The translations under genes were made by a program, and so were the position numbers. From CAZUCU01 sp964618845 (GTDB lineage Bacteria > Patescibacteriota > Minisyncoccia > Phycocordibacterales > JAACPR01), in the NCBI GenBank assembly GCA_964618845.1, contig CAZUCU010000008.1:1-22018 (forward strand): a DNA stretch of 22,018 nucleotides, in the 5' to 3' direction. Position 1 is the stretch's first letter. Each line of letters opens with the position of its first letter. Positions 7,203-15,185 of this stretch are shown one piece after another. The notes under the pieces were generated by a model. It ran no database searches. It saw nothing but the letters and a program-made list of their open reading frames with translations, and was not told where the DNA came from.

Positions 7203-8537
7203 ATGAAAAAAATACTTTTACTTTTTTTAGCAATTTTAATAGCAATCGGAATTGTTTTGGGAATTTGGTATTTTTTCTTTAGGGGGGAGGGGACAAACAT
7301 TCCTTTTCTTGAAAAAAAAGAGACAAGCTTTGGAACCTTTTTTGATGTTGATAATACTGGAAATGATTTTTTTGATCCAACAAAATTTTCTCCAGAAGAA
7401 ATACCAAGTGATATTGATTTAAATGCAGAACCCCCAATACTTAGACAATTATCTGTTGAACCGATATCTGGTTATATATTTTTTGAAAAAGAATTTGATG
7501 TATTAAACAAAGATGCAACAACCACCGAAACAAAAACAATAAAAGAAAAAAAGGTTGTTTATCGATTTATGGAAAGAGCAACTGGACACATCTATGAAAC
7601 AAGAGAAGATGAACTAACTATCCAAAAAATAAACCAAGAAACATTGCCCAAAATTTATAAAACCACCTTCTTTGAGAACGGGGAAAATTTAATTTATGAA
7701 AAACTCGGACTCAGTGGAGAAAACATAGATAGTTTTTGGGGGGCTTTTCAAAAAAAGGGAACAACAACGGATGAAGTTGAATTAAAAAGCGAGCCTTTTT
7801 CCATTATTTCCAGCAATTTTGCGGTTTCACCCAACAGAAAAGAATTTGTTTATCAAATAAATACTGTGGATTCAAGTTCTATATTTTTGGGTGATAACAA
7901 AAAAACAACCCCAAAAGAAATTTTTAACTCTCCAATAAAAGAGTGGCTCATCGATTGGCAAAATGACAATTTAATTTCTTTAAACACAAAACCAACATCA
8001 GAGTTTCCTGGTTATTTGTTTTTATTAAATCCAAAAAACGGAAGTATCAGAAAAGTGGTTGACGGTGTTGGTGGCCTTACTTCCAAAATAAGCCCGAGCG
8101 GAAAATTTGTTTTGTTTAGTGAAGGAAGACAAAGTTCAATTTCTCTTTTTGTAAAAGATCTAACAACAAATCAAATTAAAAGATTGGCAATCTCAACCTT
8201 ACCTGAAAAGTGTGTTTTTGATAATCAAGATGAGACTATTATTTATTGTGGCGGTCCAAACCGAATTGAACCAGCAAAATATCCAGATGATTGGTATAAA
8301 GGAAAAGTTAGTTTTGATGATTTTATCTGGGAGATTAATCATCAAAAAGGGATGATAAAAAGCTTTTATACTTTTGACGACAAGGATTTTGATTTTGATA
8401 TTGTTGATGTGGCGTTGTCAAAAAATAATAAATTTTTTGTTTTTGTTAACAAAACAGATTTAACTTTGTGGTCTCTTGATTTAGAAAGAGTAAGGGGTCA
8501 AGAAAATTTTGTTCCTAATTCATCTGAGAATTTTTAA
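7203..8537 (+). CDS. Membrane-anchored beta-propeller-like protein, function unknown
   Basis: A 444-residue protein with a single N-terminal membrane helix (residues about 3-26) and a large extracytoplasmic part. From about residue 190 on, propeller-type strands recur in the style of TolB/WD40 repeats: SSNFAVSPNRKEFVYQI, TSKISPSGKFVLFSEG with LFVKDLTTNQIKRL, CVFDNQDETIIYCGG, VDVALSKNNKFFVFVNK with LTLWSLDL. The first half is less regular. No catalytic motif is seen. The last gene of the plus-strand envelope locus, it may be a binding or scaffold partner of the pilin-anchored proteins. Its 3' end overlaps the 3' end of the convergent yidC gene by 23 nt, with no terminator between. Confidence 0.65.
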   Translation: MKKILLLFLAILIAIGIVLGIWYFFFRGEGTNIPFLEKKETSFGTFFDVDNTGNDFFDPTKFSPEEIPSDIDLNAEPPILRQLSVEPISGYIFFEKEFDVLNKDATTTETKTIKEKKVVYRFMERATGHIYETREDELTIQKINQETLPKIYKTTFFENGENLIYEKLGLSGENIDSFWGAFQKKGTTTDEVELKSEPFSIISSNFAVSPNRKEFVYQINTVDSSSIFLGDNKKTTPKEIFNSPIKEWLIDWQNDNLISLNTKPTSEFPGYLFLLNPKNGSIRKVVDGVGGLTSKISPSGKFVLFSEGRQSSISLFVKDLTTNQIKRLAISTLPEKCVFDNQDETIIYCGGPNRIEPAKYPDDWYKGKVSFDDFIWEINHQKGMIKSFYTFDDKDFDFDIVDVALSKNNKFFVFVNKTDLTLWSLDLERVRGQENFVPNSSENF

Positions 8538-9243
8538 ATCTTTTTCTAAGATACAGTTCTTGAAGTATTGAAAATATGTTTCCAACAAACCAATAAAGTC
8601 CAACCACAGATACCAAAGAAAAGGTTATAACAATTGAGATCATTGGCATAATATATTTCATTTGGAACTGCATTGTTTTCATAATTTCCTCTGCAGTAGT
8701 TTGTGGTTTTGAAATCTCTTTGCTTTTATTTTTTCGGGTTAAAATTTGCATTTGTATATATTGAGAAAGACCAACCAAAAGAGATAAAATAATACTCTTG
8801 CTAGCGGTTAAATCAAAAAAATTAAGAAAATTTGTTTTTACAAAACTGGGTTCCGTAATAAAAGAATAGAGTAATTCAGTATTAATATTTGGCAAACCTG
8901 ACCGCGCAAAAACATAATATAAAGCAATGACAACGGGTATTTGAATAAAAATTAATAAAATTCCAGCAAAAGGATTAATTCTGTTTTTTCGATATAAATC
9001 CAGCATTGCTTTTCCTTGTTCTTCTTTGTTATTTAAAAATTTTTCTTTTATTTTTTTTAATTCCCCCTCCACACTTTTCATTTTTATTTGTGTAACAATC
9101 GAACTTTTGGAAAGAGGATAAAGCAATAATTTTACAAGTATGGTTAAAATAATAACCGCAAGCCCAATATCTGCTCCAGGAACAATATCAATTAATCCAA
9201 CAAGCGCATTATAAAGTGGTTCTATTAAAATTGTTTTAAACAT
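8515..9243 (-). CDS. yidC: YidC/Oxa1/Alb3 membrane protein insertase
   Basis: A 242-residue insertase that helps place proteins into the cytoplasmic membrane together with or without SecYEG. It is the short form without the large periplasmic domain of Proteobacteria. Visible features are the first core helix (GLAVIILTILVKLLLYPLS), the charged cytoplasmic hairpin (KMKSVEGELKKIKEKF, with NRINPFAGILLIFIQIPVVIALY following), and C-terminal helices ending VGLYWFVGNIFSILQ. The hydrophilic-groove basic residue is Lys (LVKLLL) where many homologues have Arg. It follows rnpA by 4 nt, the conserved rpmH-rnpA-yidC order near the origin. Confidence 0.92.
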   Translation of the reverse strand: MFKTILIEPLYNALVGLIDIVPGADIGLAVIILTILVKLLLYPLSKSSIVTQIKMKSVEGELKKIKEKFLNNKEEQGKAMLDLYRKNRINPFAGILLIFIQIPVVIALYYVFARSGLPNINTELLYSFITEPSFVKTNFLNFFDLTASKSIILSLLVGLSQYIQMQILTRKNKSKEISKPQTTAEEIMKTMQFQMKYIMPMISIVITFSLVSVVGLYWFVGNIFSILQELYLRKRFKNSQMN

Positions 9244-9247
9244 TTGT

Positions 9248-9568
9248 CTATTTTAATCTTAATTTATCTAAAATCAAAATTATTTCTTTTTGTTTTAGAT
9301 TTTCTAAATTTTTATTTAAAATAAAAATAAAATCCATTTTTTCATTTAAAATTTCACTTTTTTTAATTGCCCCCAAAAATTTTCTTTTCAAAAGATTTCT
9401 TTTGGTTGCCAATTTAATGTTTTTTTTGGGAATAACCACCGAAAAGCGTGGTTTTTCCAAATTATTTTTCTTATACTTTAAAAGAAAAAGGGTTGTCTTT
9501 TCGGATTTTCCTAATTTGAAAATTTTTTCAAACAAAGTGCTATTTAATCTTTGTTTTTGGGGAAACAT
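9248..9568 (-). CDS. rnpA: Ribonuclease P protein component
   Basis: A 106-residue basic protein that binds the RNase P RNA and helps mature tRNA 5' ends. The family hallmark is the RNR-like helix, here KLATKRNLLKRKFLGAI (about residues 52-68), preceded by the FSVVIPKK strand. Sequence is otherwise divergent, as usual for small AT-rich genomes. It starts 1 nt after the stop of rpmH and ends 4 nt before yidC, so the three genes form one transcript. Confidence 0.9.
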   Translation of the reverse strand: MFPQKQRLNSTLFEKIFKLGKSEKTTLFLLKYKKNNLEKPRFSVVIPKKNIKLATKRNLLKRKFLGAIKKSEILNEKMDFIFILNKNLENLKQKEIILILDKLRLK

Positions 9569-9569
9569 A

Positions 9570-9704
9570 TTAAACAGATAATTTTTTTCTTCCTTTTTGT
9601 CTTCTTCGTCTTAAAATTTTTTTTCCACCCGGTGTTTTCTTTCTAACCAAAAAACCGTGTGTGTTGGCCCTTTTTCTTTTTTTGGGTTTATATGTAAATG
9701 ACAT
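9570..9704 (-). CDS. rpmH: 50S ribosomal protein L34
   Basis: A 44-residue protein, very rich in Lys and Arg: it begins MSFTYKPKKRKRANTHGF and ends RQKGRKKLSV. The L34 signature (KRKR...HGF..R..T..G...L..RR.KGR..L) is complete. ATG is at 9704-9702 and TAA at 9572-9570. It is the first gene of the rpmH-rnpA-yidC operon and diverges from dnaA, the standard layout next to a bacterial origin. Confidence 0.95.
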   Translation of the reverse strand: MSFTYKPKKRKRANTHGFLVRKKTPGGKKILRRRRQKGRKKLSV

Positions 9705-9710
9705 AATTTT

Positions 9711-9730
9711 TTATTAACAGCTTATAAACA
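9711..9730. promoter_or_regulatory. Degenerate DnaA-box-like pair in the rpmH-dnaA intergenic region
   Basis: TTATTAACA (9711-9719) and TTATAAACA (9722-9730) each differ from the TTATCCACA consensus at two positions and lie on the same strand. They could serve dnaA autoregulation, but in such AT-rich DNA chance similarity is possible. Confidence 0.3.
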
Positions 9731-9784
9731 GTTTTTTAACATATTTTATCTTTTATAACAAGTACAAATGTGTTTCTGTTAGTA

Positions 9785-9790
9785 TATAAT
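9785..9790 (+). promoter_or_regulatory. -10 box of dnaA
   Basis: TATAAT at 9785-9790, 10 nt before the ATG at 9801. An in-frame ATG at 9789 overlaps this box and so cannot be the start if this promoter is used. Confidence 0.5.
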
Positions 9791-9800
9791 GTTTTTTACA

Positions 9801-11156
9801 ATGACCACAATCATAGACAAACAAACACTGTGGGAAGATTCTTTGAACGATATAAAAAAAATGGTTTCTGAAGCTAACTTCAATACTTGGTTTAAAGAAA
9901 CGTTTTTGTTAAAGATAGACAACGGTATAGCATTTGTGGGTGTTCCTAATACTTTTATAAAGGAGTGGGTTGTAAATAAATTTAACAATTTAATTTTAAA
10001 ATCATTAAGAGATCGGGACAACACTATTAGATCTTTAAGTTTTATTATTGCAAAAGTTGATGAAAAAACAAAAGAAACAAAAAAAGATTTACTAATAAAA
10101 AGAAGCAACTCTAGAATTCCTATAAGTGAATTATTTATAAATAAAGAAAGTAACTTGAATCCAAAATACACGTTTGACACTTTTGTTGTTGGTCCGTTTA
10201 ATGAACTGGCCCACGCCGCCTCACAGGCAATAATAAGACAACCCGGTCTTATCTATAACCCTTTGTTTATTCATGGTAATACGGGGCACGGAAAAACACA
10301 CCTTATACAAGCAATCGGAAACTATATTCAATCAACGGTTGAAAATTCAAAGGTTTATTATTTAACTTCAGAAAAATTTTATTCGGAATATATTGTTGCG
10401 GTTCAAAATAACAGGGTTGGGTTTTTTAGAGATAAATACAGAAAATTTGATGTATTAATAATGGATGACGTTCAATTTTTATCCAAAAAAGAGGGGACGC
10501 AGGAACAATTATTTCATTTGTTTAATACTTTATACGAAAACAATAAACAAATAATTTTTTCATCAGACAAACACCCCAATTTTATACCCGGCCTTGCGGA
10601 CAGGTTGAAATCAAGATTTAGTCAGGGAATGATTGTTGATATACCCGCCCCCGACCACGAATCAAGGATTGAAATAATAAAAAAGAAATCAGCTACAGTT
10701 GGTCTGTTTTTGGATGATCAAGTAATCGACTATTTGGCATCAAGTATAGACGGAAACATAAGAGAAATTGAGGGGGTTGTTAATCTTTTATCTTGTCATT
10801 CACAAATAAAAAATACAAATATAACCATAATTGATGTTAAAGAATTATTAAAAAATAATACAAAACCCAAAAAAATGATTTCTGTATCTGAATTGGTAAA
10901 GATTGTCGCCCAATTTTATGGTCTGGAACCAGAAAATTTAATGGATAAAACAAGAAGAAAAGAGGTTGTAAAACCAAGACAAATTGCCATGTATTTACTT
11001 AGAGAAGAATTTAATGTTTCCTTCCCAACAATAGGGGAAAAAATGGGGGGGAGAGATCATACCACAGTTATTCATTCTTGTGAAAAAGTAAAGAAGGAAC
11101 TAAAAGAAAATAAACAACTCGAACAACAGTTGGAGGAATTAAAGAGCATTTTATAG
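9801..11156 (+). CDS. dnaA: Chromosomal replication initiator protein DnaA
   Basis: A 451-residue AAA+ initiator that binds DnaA boxes and melts the origin. Domain I begins LWEDSLNDIKKMVSEANFNTWF; a short linker follows; the AAA+ core has Walker A GNTGHGKTH (about 159-167) and Walker B LIMDDVQFL; box VII-like SRFSQGM provides the arginine region; domain IV carries the DNA-binding signature GGRDHTTVIHSCEKV near the C-terminus. The start at 9801 (MTTIIDKQ) is chosen over 9789 because the latter falls within the TATAAT box. It is upstream of dnaN with a 231-bp intergenic region that probably holds oriC. Confidence 0.96.
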   Translation: MTTIIDKQTLWEDSLNDIKKMVSEANFNTWFKETFLLKIDNGIAFVGVPNTFIKEWVVNKFNNLILKSLRDRDNTIRSLSFIIAKVDEKTKETKKDLLIKRSNSRIPISELFINKESNLNPKYTFDTFVVGPFNELAHAASQAIIRQPGLIYNPLFIHGNTGHGKTHLIQAIGNYIQSTVENSKVYYLTSEKFYSEYIVAVQNNRVGFFRDKYRKFDVLIMDDVQFLSKKEGTQEQLFHLFNTLYENNKQIIFSSDKHPNFIPGLADRLKSRFSQGMIVDIPAPDHESRIEIIKKKSATVGLFLDDQVIDYLASSIDGNIREIEGVVNLLSCHSQIKNTNITIIDVKELLKNNTKPKKMISVSELVKIVAQFYGLEPENLMDKTRRKEVVKPRQIAMYLLREEFNVSFPTIGEKMGGRDHTTVIHSCEKVKKELKENKQLEQQLEELKSIL

Positions 11157-11387
11157 AACATTGTGTGGAAAAATGGTTGTTTTTGTTGTTTAAAATATGT
11201 GTAAAAGGTGTTTAAAAAACCTTATTATTTTTTAACTTTTTGAAATTTTCAAAATAATTAAAAAGTTGTTATTTTTTATTCTTTCATTTTCCACAAGTAA
11301 TCAACAGATCACTCTGTTCAAAAAAATCCTATAAACTAAGATTAAAGAGATAATTATCAACATATACACTTAATCTTATATAAATAT
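11157..11387. other. oriC: Probable replication origin (oriC) between dnaA and dnaN
   Basis: A gene-free, very AT-rich stretch in the classical position. DnaA-box-like 9-mers are TTTTCCACA on the minus strand (11164-11172), TTTTCCACA on the plus strand (11287-11295), TAATCAACA (11298-11306) and TTATCAACA (11354-11362). Between them lies an AT-only-like block, about 11211-11286, suited to unwinding; it contains a palindrome TTTTGAAA-T-TTTCAAAA (11238-11254) nested in AACTTTTT/AAAAAGTT arms (11234-11241, 11260-11267). A weak 5-bp stem AAGGT/ACCTT (11205-11223) followed by T-rich DNA could end the dnaA transcript. No perfect TTATCCACA is present here. Confidence 0.6.
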
Positions 11388-12488
11388 ATGAAAATAGAAT
11401 GTAATAAAACGAAGTTGCTAAGAGCAATACAAAAAGCCGATAGGGTCGTTGGTAAAAATCAAAGTTTACCTGTGTTATCTTGTTTAATCTTTGAGGCAAA
11501 AGATAAAAAAGTTTTTATAAAATCTACAAATTTAGAACTTGGAGTAATGATTTCTGTGCCAGCCAAGGTTTTTAAAGAGGGAGAGGTGGCCATTTTGTCT
11601 TCCATATTAGTATCTTATATGAATAATTTGAGTATTGATGAAAATTTGATTTTGGAACAAAGAGAAAATTTACTATTAATTTCTGGAAGTAAAAATGAAA
11701 CTAAAATGAATACAGTTTCAACGGAGGACTTTCCTGTCATACCTAATACCAAGAGACAAAAAATATGTAAACTGTCTTCTAAGGAGCTTTTAGAGGGGTT
11801 TAGGAGTGTGTTTTATGCGGCATCATCATCAAGTATTAAACCCGAACTCTCCAGCGTTTATATTTATCAAAATGGTAATGAAATTATTTTTGTGGCGACA
11901 GATTCTTTTAGATTAGCCGAAAAAAAAATATCAACTAAAGTATCGGATTTTGAAAGTGTTCTTATTCCTCAAAAAAATGTTTATGAAATAATTAGAATTT
12001 TTGAAGATGTTGAAGGGGACATAATTATATGTTTTGAAGAAGATAAAATATCTTTTGAATATGAAAATGATATATACCTTGTTTCGAGGGTTGTGGATGG
12101 CAGTTTTCCTGATTATAAACAAATTATCTTAAAAGAGAGTAAAACAGAAGTTAATTTACTCAAAAATGACTTAATTAATGCGCTGAAGGTTTCAAATATT
12201 TTTTCTAACAATTTTAATCAAGTAAATTTTATTATCAATCAAAAAAACAATATTTTTGAAATTTCTTCGAAAAGTGTTGAAAAGGGGGAAAACAAAACAA
12301 TTGTTTCTTCAAATATAACAGGGGAGTCTTTGGAGATTAATTTTAATCAAAAATATATAAACGATTCTTTTGGTTCTATAGGATCAGAAAGTTTGATCTT
12401 GAATTTTAATGGTAATGGCAAACCGCTTGTTGTTAGGGGGGTTGGAGATGGTAGTTTTCAATATTTAGTAATGCCACTTAATAAGTAA
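11388..12488 (+). CDS. dnaN: DNA polymerase III beta subunit (sliding clamp)
   Basis: A 366-residue processivity clamp that encircles DNA and tethers the replicative polymerase. The N-terminus MKIECNKTKLLRAIQKADRVVGKNQSLPVLSCLIF and the C-terminus VGDGSFQYLVMPLNK (the usual ..YLVMPMR.. ending) are diagnostic, with ATDSFRLAEK in the middle domain. Length is normal for the family. A TATATA-type box at 11377-11382 lies just upstream of the ATG, fitting the short-leader pattern seen elsewhere. The next small gene begins 2 nt after its stop. Confidence 0.95.
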   Translation: MKIECNKTKLLRAIQKADRVVGKNQSLPVLSCLIFEAKDKKVFIKSTNLELGVMISVPAKVFKEGEVAILSSILVSYMNNLSIDENLILEQRENLLLISGSKNETKMNTVSTEDFPVIPNTKRQKICKLSSKELLEGFRSVFYAASSSSIKPELSSVYIYQNGNEIIFVATDSFRLAEKKISTKVSDFESVLIPQKNVYEIIRIFEDVEGDIIICFEEDKISFEYENDIYLVSRVVDGSFPDYKQIILKESKTEVNLLKNDLINALKVSNIFSNNFNQVNFIINQKNNIFEISSKSVEKGENKTIVSSNITGESLEINFNQKYINDSFGSIGSESLILNFNGNGKPLVVRGVGDGSFQYLVMPLNK

Positions 12489-12490
12489 AA

Positions 12491-12733
12491 ATGAATTTAA
12501 TAAAAGATTTTTTACAAAAATATACTAATTTTGGCACAAAGGAAAAACTCCTAAAAGAAAAAATAATTAAAATTTTAGAGGAGAAATATGGAATTTTGTT
12601 AGGAGTTAAAGATCTGGAAATCAAAAATAAAAAAATTTTTTTAAAAGTTTGTGGACCGTCTAAAACAGAAATTATATTAAATAAAAACAAAATAATAAAT
12701 GATATTGATGAAAAAATTATTGATATAAATTAG
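12491..12733 (+). CDS. Small DUF721/DciA-like protein
   Basis: An 80-residue, lysine-rich protein (pattern of helix, then VKDLEIKNKKIFLKVCGPSKTEIILNKNKIINDI). The strand-turn-strand followed by a helix starting with a KxEIxLxKxxI pattern resembles the DUF721/DciA domain, which in many bacteria loads the replicative helicase. The position right after dnaN, where recF or dciA-like genes are common, agrees. The similarity is to the fold pattern only, so the call is tentative. Its stop overlaps the stop of the convergent PBP gene (12730-12733). Confidence 0.5.
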   Translation: MNLIKDFLQKYTNFGTKEKLLKEKIIKILEEKYGILLGVKDLEIKNKKIFLKVCGPSKTEIILNKNKIINDIDEKIIDIN

Positions 12734-15099
12734 TTTGTAAGACCAAAATTTACCTCATTTTCATAAGAATTACCATTTAAATCCTGAACTTCAACTTTTA
12801 TTTTATTTTGTTTTTTAGAAGCTGAAATTTTAGAAGGAATAAATGAATATACTCCACCAACAGGATCTAAATCTCCCAAAAGTTCACCATTTAAATAAAC
12901 CTTCCCTGATTTTATTGTTCCACTGGTTAAATATCCAGCAACAAAAATTTCTAATGTTTTTATATAATTTTTTCCTTCCTCTGGAGAAACAATTTGAAAT
13001 GTTATTTTGTTTTTTTGATTTGTGGTAATTTGATTAATGTTATTAGGGTTTTTTGCCCACTTCAAAACAGAAAATTCCCATAGATTATATTGTGGATCAT
13101 TTGATGGATTTGTTGGGTATGGGCCAAGCGGATTATTTTTATCAACATAATGAAGGATAGAGTGAGGATCATTTTTGTCATAAAACCCCTTTATTATTGG
13201 TTTTACATCATCTGTTTGTGGGTCTGGATCAATAAAACTTCCGGAAGGATATTTTTGTATTGCCAATCTCATAAACTTATTCCAATAAGGAGTAGAAACA
13301 GACGCTGCGGCAGTACTCATTGACCGGTTGTCATTGTTTCCTGCCCAAGTGGCCACAGAAATGCTGGGGGTATATCCTATGGTCCACGCATCCCTATAAT
13401 CATTCGTTGTTCCGGTTTTAACCGCAACATCCAGGCCTTCTATTTTGAGATAGGAATTTGGACCAAAAATCGGGGTTCTTGCGTCGTTATCAGACAAAAT
13501 ATTATTAATCAGTCGTGCTGTTTGTTCTGGTAAAATTCTGATTGGGTTTTCCTTAAATTCTTCCAAAACATTACCCTCTCTGTCTTCCACTTTTAGAATT
13601 CCTGTTGTTGGATTTTTAACACCATCATTTGCAAAAACCGAATAAGCCGCAGCCATGTCTAAAGGTCTGACTTCCCCTCCCCCCAATACTAAGGTCAATC
13701 CATATCTTTCCGGATTAGATAAGGTTGTTATTCCCATACTTCTTGCCAAATCAATGGTTCCCTTTACTCCTACCAAATAAAGGACTTTTATTGCGGGAAT
13801 ATTTATAGATTGTGCTAAGGCGCTTCTAAGACTTATTGGCCCCCTAAATTTTCCGTCATAGTTTGATGGATTGTAACATTCTCCACCGTTTGCGCATGTG
13901 GTAGAAAATTCAGTTGGGAGATCAAAAACAACCGTCTCTGGTCTATAACCTTTATTAAATGCTCCGGAATAGACAAAGGGTTTAAAAGCGGAACCCGGCT
14001 GTCTTTTGGCTGTGGCGATATTAAAATTTCCGTCTATTTCTTCATCAAAATAATCTCTTGATCCAACCATTACCAAAATTTGGCCGGTTGATGGTTCCAC
14101 GGCGGTAAGAGACATATTTTCCGCGTCGAAAGTTTTTTTATTAGAAAAGGCCCCTTCTTTTACTATTTCCTCAGCCTCTTTTTGTAAATCCCAATCAAGG
14201 GTGGTAATAATCTTTAAACCACCATTTTCTATTGCGTCTACCCCATATTTGTCTTCTAACTGTTCTCTAATATACATTACGAAGTGGGGGGCTTTTATTC
14301 CATAATCTTCTTGTTTTTCAAACTTTATAACCTCGTTTAAAGAATTTTCATACTCTTCTTTGGTTATAAAATTATTCTCAAACATTTTTCTTAAAACCTT
14401 GTTTTTTCGGAACTCGAGATCCTCTAAATTATTTCCATAAGGGGAGTAATAGGTTGGTGCTTGTGGTAAAGCAGCAATATATGCAGACTCAACAACCGAA
14501 AGCTCTTTAGCGTCTTTTCCAAAAAATCTTCTGGAAGCTTCCTGAACGCCATAAACCGTACCACCATAGGGAATCTCATTCAAATAAATTTCCAAAATCT
14601 CATCTTTTGTTAGTTTTTTTTCTAGTCGGGGCGCCAAAATCCACTCTTTTATTTTTCGGGAGATCCTTTTATCAGAAGTTAGAAGAGAATTTTTTATAAC
14701 CTGTTGGGTTATGGTTGAACCGCCCTGTCCTCTAAGAAGGCTCCCCTCTTTAATATTTGTGTATATTGCTCTTATTATTGCTAATGGTTCTATGCCTTTG
14801 TGATTATAAAAATTTTCATCTTCTATTGCGATTGTTGCGTTTTTGATATGGTCAGAAATTTTATCAAGGGGGACAACAGTTCTTCTAATATTGCCATGAA
14901 CGTCAAAAAGCACTACCTTTCCAGTTCGGTCGTAAATTTTTGTGGACTCGGATACAATTCTGTTTTCAAAACTATTTATATTGGGAAGATCAATAGTTGT
15001 TAACCAAATTAAAAAAAATCCAGTTAATAAAAAACCAGAGACCAAACAAAAAAGCAGGGTTTTTTTGATACTTTTAAATATAAAAATTTTTTTAGACAT
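12730..15099 (-). CDS. Class A penicillin-binding protein (PBP1A-like transglycosylase/transpeptidase)
   Basis: A 789-residue bifunctional peptidoglycan synthase on the outer face of the membrane. After one N-terminal membrane helix (about residues 13-35) the GT51 transglycosylase shows AIEDENFYNHKG (catalytic Glu near 93), GQGGSTITQQ, and RKIKEWILAPRLEKKLTKDEILEIYLN. The transpeptidase has SAFK (Ser370, Lys373), SIN (about 431-433) and KTGT (about 561-564). The last 85 or so residues (from ITFQIVSPEEGK) form an Ig-like beta domain as in some PBP1 C-termini. The ATG at 15099 (MSKKIFIFKS) is preferred to an upstream in-frame ATG at 15150: it lies 7 nt after a TATAAT box, and the extra 17 residues would not resemble a PBP start. 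It diverges from tyrS. Confidence 0.93.
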   Translation of the reverse strand: MSKKIFIFKSIKKTLLFCLVSGFLLTGFFLIWLTTIDLPNINSFENRIVSESTKIYDRTGKVVLFDVHGNIRRTVVPLDKISDHIKNATIAIEDENFYNHKGIEPLAIIRAIYTNIKEGSLLRGQGGSTITQQVIKNSLLTSDKRISRKIKEWILAPRLEKKLTKDEILEIYLNEIPYGGTVYGVQEASRRFFGKDAKELSVVESAYIAALPQAPTYYSPYGNNLEDLEFRKNKVLRKMFENNFITKEEYENSLNEVIKFEKQEDYGIKAPHFVMYIREQLEDKYGVDAIENGGLKIITTLDWDLQKEAEEIVKEGAFSNKKTFDAENMSLTAVEPSTGQILVMVGSRDYFDEEIDGNFNIATAKRQPGSAFKPFVYSGAFNKGYRPETVVFDLPTEFSTTCANGGECYNPSNYDGKFRGPISLRSALAQSINIPAIKVLYLVGVKGTIDLARSMGITTLSNPERYGLTLVLGGGEVRPLDMAAAYSVFANDGVKNPTTGILKVEDREGNVLEEFKENPIRILPEQTARLINNILSDNDARTPIFGPNSYLKIEGLDVAVKTGTTNDYRDAWTIGYTPSISVATWAGNNDNRSMSTAAASVSTPYWNKFMRLAIQKYPSGSFIDPDPQTDDVKPIIKGFYDKNDPHSILHYVDKNNPLGPYPTNPSNDPQYNLWEFSVLKWAKNPNNINQITTNQKNKITFQIVSPEEGKNYIKTLEIFVAGYLTSGTIKSGKVYLNGELLGDLDPVGGVYSFIPSKISASKKQNKIKVEVQDLNGNSYENEVNFGLTN

Positions 15100-15106
15100 C
15101 TTAATA

Positions 15107-15112
15107 ATTATA
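15107..15112 (-). promoter_or_regulatory. -10 box, leaderless start for the PBP gene
   Basis: On the minus strand TATAAT occupies 15112 down to 15107, followed by 7 nt and the ATG at 15099. It decides the start codon of the PBP gene. Confidence 0.6.
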
Positions 15113-15150
15113 ATATTTAAAATACTTTTTGCCTTGCGAATATACACCAA

Positions 15151-15179
15151 AAGACAAAAAAGATCAAAAATGTTAAAAT
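15151..15179 (+). promoter_or_regulatory. Extended -10 promoter, leaderless start for tyrS
   Basis: TGt then TAAAAT (15174-15179) with an AAGACA -35-like hexamer (15151-15156) at 17-bp spacing; the ATG of tyrS follows after 6 nt at 15186. No T-box leader or Shine-Dalgarno sequence fits in the space. Confidence 0.5.
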
Positions 15180-15185
15180 CGATTT

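Noticed and set aside
9779..10180. 133-codon frame antisense to the start of dnaA
   Set aside because: It is fully within dnaA, has hydrophobic low-complexity translation and no own signals.
15100..15150. Longer PBP starting at 15150
   Set aside because: The extra 17 residues are not PBP-like and the TATAAT box at 15107-15112 lies inside them; ATG 15099 fits the leaderless pattern.
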